DNA of 64,000 nt from positions 62,001 to 126,000 of the forward strand of contig DKFJ01000012.1 in NCBI GenBank assembly GCA_002452335.1, in the 5' to 3' direction. Below the pieces are notes generated by a model. The model was given only the letters and a program-made list of their open reading frames with translations, did not search any database and was not told the DNA's origin. This document shows, piece after piece, positions 61,301 through 64,000 of the stretch (positions within the stretch are counted from its first letter, which is position 1; every line of letters starts with the position of its first letter). The DNA comes from Deferribacteraceae bacterium UBA6799. Its GTDB lineage: Bacteria; Chrysiogenota; Deferribacteres; Deferribacterales; Geovibrionaceae. The position numbers and the translations under genes are program-made.

Positions 61301-61491
61301 ATTACATGCTCTGGAGACGACAGGTCATAGCTGTTGCCCTCTCCGCTGTTTGCGGTCATATTCTGCACAGCGTTAGCTGCGCAACCGAGCTGTGACGCCA
61401 GAACTGCGGAACCGCCCACAAAAGCGGACGTTCTGAGAAATCCCCTGCGGTTCAGCTCAAATTTATCAAGTATATCTTTAAAGTTACTCAT
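58378..61491 (-). CDS. Tat-exported molybdopterin oxidoreductase, TtrA-like catalytic subunit
   Basis: A 1037-residue enzyme. Twin-arginine signal NRRGFLRTSAFVGGSAVLASQLGC; first [4Fe-4S] ligands in CLQCHTACAIKG followed by ICPKGQ; TTICEQSHHIGF, where Cys is the expected molybdenum ligand; VIDPRFSKTAAKATKWIPIKAGSDAAFALGMG is the nucleotide-cofactor region. Cys at the Mo position and the TtrS-like regulators favour a tetrathionate, thiosulfate or polysulfide reductase over nitrate (Asp) or DMSO (Ser) types. Substrate not proved. No NrfD-type TtrC lies in this unit. The FeS subunit is 15 bp upstream. Confidence 0.9.
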   Translation of the reverse strand: MSNFKDILDKFELNRRGFLRTSAFVGGSAVLASQLGCAANAVQNMTANSGEGNSYDLSSPEHVIYSICLQCHTACAIKGKVKDGVLLKIDGNPYTAQNLYPNIALDEPLERAARIDAKICPKGQAGIQSLYDPYRLKKILKRAGKRGENKWVTIDFEQAVNEIVEGGLLFKEVKGEENRKVEGLRSLYKVKDAKLMKEMEEDGKAVAAKKMSIADFKAKYAGKLDLFANPDHPDAGPANSQLVFMAGRIEHGRKEFMSRFIKDCFGSRNFFEHTTICEQSHHIGFAQMFSGVTHLKPDIMNAGCVVYFGTGGFEANFGPPAISEKLTAGLTERGMKVFVIDPRFSKTAAKATKWIPIKAGSDAAFALGMGRYIIENARYDSNYLQAANFNAAKAVKETNYTTSTWLVKIEKDGPGAYLKPEEVGLTGEFVVLKDGKPTAGAEKGDAVTGDLFVDTELNGIKVKSAFQIYKESAFTKTVAQWADVCGVPASDVELVAKEFTNHGKKTGIDFYRGSVQHTNGYYNATSIVALNLLVGNTDWAGGIMVGGGHWHEYGGKSGCPYDMGKLVNNKLGTFGYPVTREGVKYESTSFFTGYPAKRPYYPFTGSVYQEIIPSGYEEYPYGIKCLITHMGTAAYASPAGQVFIEMLQDTEKLPLFIASDIVIGETTMYADYIIPDKAIWERWATSHTTPDVASTCSKVRQPIVEPLTDVVKAYGHKAHICIETFTYAVAEKLGLAGYGKDGFGPGMDNYADTDFYMKLVENIAMEGEGVPAASADELSVFEKAREHLSTAAFDIERAKKNTQNWAKMVYVLNRGGRFEFLPNAYAGDKVAHQYKKRINMYMDKVALTKDSMTGKRFFGYPVYTVAADMLDRPLQQAGYELDLITYKEITGGQSRTIGNYWSNELHNPENFILMNTKDALKLGLATGDTAKIVSPSNPEGVWDLKNGTKVAMQGKVKVSETVRPGTIAVSWHYGHWAYGASDVVVNGKTVKGDKRRATGLCSNAANTIDPVLKNMCCTDKIGGSASFYDTKVNVVKI

Positions 61492-61506
61492 TTTAACCTC
61501 CCCGCC

Positions 61507-62247
61507 TTAACCGTGACACTTTTTACAGAGTTCGACTGAGTCTGTGATGTATTTCGTGGTGGGAGAGGTTTTCTTCTCCTCCATGAAAATATACACTTTA
61601 AGCTCTTTTGCCTTCTGATAAACGAGGCTTTCGGGGTCTGATATGTCGCCGAAATATGTTGCCCCGCCGAGACAGGTTGTTACACATGCAGGAAGCATAG
61701 CGGCATTCAGTCTGTGCAAACAGTAATGACACTTGCGGCAGCTATTCACAGGCAGGGATTTAGCTGTGCGTTTTAATTCCTTACCATATTCATAAATGGG
61801 ACCATGCTCATATTCCATCATGGCAGGTGTGTCTTCGGTATAGAAATTTCCGTGGTCTACCTTGATAGCTGAGTAAGGGCAGGCTTTTTCGGCTTCACCG
61901 CCGCAACCTACGCACTTGGCGTAGTTGACTGCGACTATTCCGTCCTCTCTTTTGTAGATGGCTTTTCCTGTGCAGGCTTTTATACATGGTGCATCGTCGC
62001 ACTGCATACACATGCCCGGCATGAATACACTCATTACGTTAGGATATTCGCCGTCTTCTGCTTCTTTCACCCAACGGTAGTTAACACCTTCGGGTGTTTT
62101 GTTCTCGGCCTTGCAGGCTACTGCGCAGGCGTGACAGCCTGTACACTTTCTGATGTCAATCAACATAGCCCATTTTCTCTTTGAAACAGGCTTGATGAGA
62201 GCTCTTTCCAAATCTCTCTGCATCCTTACAATGTTAGATTCGTTCAT
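61507..62247 (-). CDS. Reductase FeS subunit (TtrB-like) with C-terminal CxxCH
   Basis: A 246-residue ferredoxin-like subunit with Cys groups CTGCHACAVAC, CMQCDDAPCIKAC, CVGCGGEAEKAC and CRKCHYC...CVTTC for four clusters. It has no Tat signal and probably crosses with the catalytic partner. Unusually it ends SVELCKKCHG, a heme c motif 1 residue from the C-terminus. The start at 62247 is chosen for the GGAGG 7 bases upstream; in-frame ATG at 62295 lies within the sigma-54 site. Order is B then A, as in ttrBCA but without C. Confidence 0.91.
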   Translation of the reverse strand: MNESNIVRMQRDLERALIKPVSKRKWAMLIDIRKCTGCHACAVACKAENKTPEGVNYRWVKEAEDGEYPNVMSVFMPGMCMQCDDAPCIKACTGKAIYKREDGIVAVNYAKCVGCGGEAEKACPYSAIKVDHGNFYTEDTPAMMEYEHGPIYEYGKELKRTAKSLPVNSCRKCHYCLHRLNAAMLPACVTTCLGGATYFGDISDPESLVYQKAKELKVYIFMEEKKTSPTTKYITDSVELCKKCHG

Positions 62248-62279
62248 AAGAACCTCCGTAAGTACTTGCAGAGAATAAC

Positions 62280-62294
62280 GCAAAGCATGTGCCA
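62280..62294 (-). promoter_or_regulatory. Sigma-54 (-24/-12) promoter before the reductase operon
   Basis: On the minus strand TGGCACATGCTTTGC: TGGCAC at -24 (62289-62294), 5 bases, TTGC at -12 (62280-62283). This matches the RpoN consensus. The transcript would start near 62268 and reach the RBS directly. Confidence 0.85.
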
Positions 62295-62342
62295 ATGAGC
62301 AATTATGTAAGTTGTTGATATTCGAGACAGGATATTAAGGAG

Positions 62343-62381
62343 TGTAAAGTTTCTTTACAGGCAGGTGTAAGAATTACTTAC
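62343..62381. promoter_or_regulatory. Candidate enhancer-binding sites for the NtrC-type regulator
   Basis: Two inverted repeats: TGTAAAG/CTTTACA with a 3-base spacer (62343-62359) and GTAAG/CTTAC with a 5-base spacer (62367-62381). Both carry a GTAAxG...CxTTAC form and lie 50-90 bp upstream of the sigma-54 promoter. Confidence 0.65.
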
Positions 62382-63766
62382 TATTCGGAGAGACCATATT
62401 TCTTCAGTTTTTCATAGAGTGTCACACGGCTGATGCCGAGTGTTTTTGCGGCGACACTGTTGTTGTTTCCGCATTCATCCAGAACGCTTTTAATGAGTGT
62501 TTCCTCCACCTCCTCCACCGCTCTGACAAGAATATTTTCGTTATATTTCGTCATAAAATACCCTGACAGATTACGACATGGTTCCTGTTCTGACGCTGAC
62601 TCAAGCCCTATCGCAGAAGCGACCACATCTTTTGTGACTGCACCTGAGTTTGCTATGGCCACGGATTTAGCCATTATGTTTTTAAGCTCTCTGATGTTGC
62701 CGCTCCACTGACATTTTTCCAGCAGTTCTCTGGCTGACTTCTCCACACAGCAGATGTCTTTTCCCATAGTATCTGAGAATGCTTTTACAAAGTGAAGCGC
62801 AGACGGCCAAACGTCTTTCACACGCTTGCGAAGAGGCGGTATCTCTATGCTGAATGCGTTTATTCGGTAGAACAGGTCTTCTCTGAACGATCCGTTTGCA
62901 ACCAGTTCCCGCAGATTTCTGTTGGTGGCGGAAATTATCCTGATGTCTACTTTGTTGAACTTATTGTCGCCCACACGCTGTATCCTGCCGTCCTGAAGCA
63001 CCTGTAGCAGTTTGCCCTGAAGAGAAAGAGGCATATCGCCTATCTCGTCCAGAAATATAGTACCTTTGTCTGCCATCTGAAATTTACCCGGGTTTGATGC
63101 ATAAGCTCCGGTGAAAGCGCCTTTAACATAACCGAACAGCTCGCTCTCCAGCAGATTTTCGGGAATAGCAGCGCAGTTTATGTTTATGAATGGATTATCT
63201 TTTCTGCGGCTGTATCTGTGTATTAGATTTGACGCAACGTCCTTTCCTGTGCCGCTTTCGCCTGTTATCAGCACAGGCGTATCTGTGGCGGATATTATGG
63301 CAATATTTTTCAGAACGTCTTTCATCTCGTTAGAAACAGCTATTACAGCATCGGCGTTATAAGGAACTTCAGACAGTATCTCAAAGTTTTCAGTGTCAAA
63401 GCAGTGACCGAGACTAGATGAGTATTTTTCAATTATCTCTATCAGCTGTTTTGTCTCGGCAGGCTTGGTCAGAAAATCCACCGCACCCATGCGTATAGCA
63501 TCCAGTATAAGCTCTGTTGATCCGTGAGCGGTCAGCATCACTATCGGGATGTCGGTTGTCAGCGCCCTGATACTGCGCAGAACATCCAGTCCGTTTTCAT
63601 CCCCCAGTCTGTAGTCAAGAAAGATGATGCCGAACTTCTCAGCCTTAATAAGAGCATACGCCCCCTCAAGATCCATAGCGGTAAATATCTCATAATATTT
63701 ACCTAGCGACCTTTTGAGCCCGTAACAGAGTGATTCGTCGTCATCTATGATTAGTACTTTATGCAT
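62381..63766 (-). CDS. NtrC-family sigma-54-dependent response regulator
   Basis: A 461-residue activator. Receiver (KVLIIDDDESLCYGL; acceptor Asp in IIFLDYRLGDENG), AAA+ domain with Walker A GESGTGKD, the GAFTGA loop (GAFTGAYASN) that contacts sigma-54, Walker B IFLDEIGD, and a C-terminal Fis-type HTH (NNSVAAKTLGISRVTLYEKLKKYG). It sits upstream of the reductase operon and its promoter, facing the same way. Likely partner of the kinase at 56.6 kb. Only a weak RBS is seen (GTAAGAATA). Confidence 0.94.
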   Translation of the reverse strand: MHKVLIIDDDESLCYGLKRSLGKYYEIFTAMDLEGAYALIKAEKFGIIFLDYRLGDENGLDVLRSIRALTTDIPIVMLTAHGSTELILDAIRMGAVDFLTKPAETKQLIEIIEKYSSSLGHCFDTENFEILSEVPYNADAVIAVSNEMKDVLKNIAIISATDTPVLITGESGTGKDVASNLIHRYSRRKDNPFININCAAIPENLLESELFGYVKGAFTGAYASNPGKFQMADKGTIFLDEIGDMPLSLQGKLLQVLQDGRIQRVGDNKFNKVDIRIISATNRNLRELVANGSFREDLFYRINAFSIEIPPLRKRVKDVWPSALHFVKAFSDTMGKDICCVEKSARELLEKCQWSGNIRELKNIMAKSVAIANSGAVTKDVVASAIGLESASEQEPCRNLSGYFMTKYNENILVRAVEEVEETLIKSVLDECGNNNSVAAKTLGISRVTLYEKLKKYGLSE

Positions 63767-63833
63767 GTGTTATTCTTACAAAAAAATGACAAGCGGGCAA
63801 TAAATATTTAATTTTATATTACTAGAAATATTA

Positions 63834-63861
63834 TTGACATATTCAAAAATAGGCATATACA
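63834..63861 (+). promoter_or_regulatory. Promoter of the MFS transporter gene
   Basis: TTGACA (63834-63839) and TATACA (63856-63861) with a 16-bp spacer, 29 bp before the ATG. Confidence 0.6.
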
Positions 63862-63890
63862 TACTCATGAAAAAAATTCAGGAGTCAGTA

Positions 63891-64000
63891 ATGAATAAAA
63901 AACTGCTTATCTTAATCCTCGGATTAAACGGATTCATTGTTATGGCGGACAATTGGGTGGTATCCCCTATTCTTCCGGCCATATCAGGCGACATTGGCAC
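63891..64000 (+). CDS. MFS transporter, N-terminal part (partial)
   Basis: The gene starts at ATG 63891 (CAGGAG 8 bases ahead) and runs off the right edge. The first 36 residues include LLILILGLNGFIVMADNWVVSPILPAISGDIG, the first helix and loop of a major facilitator (DHA-type; 'D-xxxxxxLPxIxxDxG' pattern). Substrate cannot be told from this portion. Confidence 0.8.
   Translation, partial: MNKKLLILILGLNGFIVMADNWVVSPILPAISGDIG

Noticed and set aside
62247..62295. Earlier start codon for the reductase FeS subunit at 62295
   Set aside because: It lies on or upstream of the sigma-54 -24/-12 element and has no RBS, whereas the ATG at 62247 has GGAGG.
1..64000. CRISPR arrays, rRNA operons, complete insertion sequences
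   Set aside because: No regularly spaced direct repeats, no rRNA core sequences and no transposase frame were seen on either strand.

Overview
This window looks like part of the chromosome of an anaerobic, respiratory, Gram-negative bacterium. The gene set (11-heme c-type cytochrome, NrfD/FeS respiratory modules, a Tat-exported molybdopterin reductase, periplasmic [NiFe] hydrogenase, YedF selenium-metabolism protein, acetate-type symporter, F0 genes split from F1) fits Deferribacterota (Geovibrio/Denitrovibrio/Seleniivibrio-like). That assignment is an inference from gene content, not from a marker gene. Most coding sequence has an even composition; visibly AT-rich genes at about 16.2-17.9 kb and 42.7-44.2 kb, and to a lesser extent 53.8-55.3 kb, look acquired.

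Layout. 0-2.9 kb: small genes (GyrI-like, acyl-ACP thioesterase, lipoprotein), two tandem tRNA-Ser genes, and an intergenic run of hairpins. 2.5-7.2 kb (minus): yedF, rhomboid protease, hypC, hypD, hflX and a small NTF2-like gene, closely spaced. 7.4-10.5 kb (minus): an 11-heme cytochrome and the F0 genes atpE, atpB, atpI-like, atpZ-like. 10.6-11.9 kb: hemL, separated from the F0 genes by two inverted REP-like units. 12.1-16.1 kb: an [NiFe] hydrogenase (large subunit first) whose large subunit has no C-terminal maturation tail, followed directly by a chemoreceptor with a periplasmic c-type heme motif. 16.2-17.9 kb: HTH/ImmA-PIN (DUF4411) module. 17.9-20.2 kb: argC, argJ. 20.4-23.4 kb: a sensor kinase broken inside its ATPase domain, then an HD-GYP response regulator. 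23.5-26 kb: pirin, MarR regulator, ammonium transporter. 26-32 kb: a complete ribose locus, rbsDACB facing rbsR-rbsK.

32.3-37.4 kb: a three-gene exported redox operon (split-Soret/C_GCAxxG_C_C-type cytochrome, FeS protein, NrfD) with no molybdoenzyme, followed by a NarX/NarL-type pair. 38-42.7 kb: a long AT-rich leader with a structured 5'UTR, a DUF4212/sodium:solute symporter pair, a small membrane protein and a cNMP-CBS-DUF294 regulator. 42.7-44.2 kb: a carph-isopro-RhuM fusion behind a cluster of operator-like repeats. 44.2-49.1 kb (minus): a LetAB/Pqi-like lipid transport operon with an eight-MCE-domain protein, headed by a tetR gene and a remnant of a deleted ABC permease. 49.2-53.5 kb: DUF438-hemerythrin-PAS protein, cowN, YibE/F, alkaline phosphatase. 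53.8-55.8 kb: AAA ATPase (DUF4143), a 50-residue ORF and a possible integration scar.

55.8-63.8 kb: a regulated reductase locus. A PhnD-like binding protein and a histidine kinase (together resembling a split TtrS) converge on a Tat-dependent molybdopterin reductase and its FeS subunit, which carries a C-terminal CxxCH. An NtrC-type response regulator sits upstream, with a consensus sigma-54 promoter and inverted-repeat candidate enhancers before the FeS gene. The window ends inside an MFS transporter. The two strongest candidates for undescribed systems are the hydrogenase-heme chemoreceptor operon (possible H2-dependent taxis) and the Mo-free split-Soret/FeS/NrfD complex.
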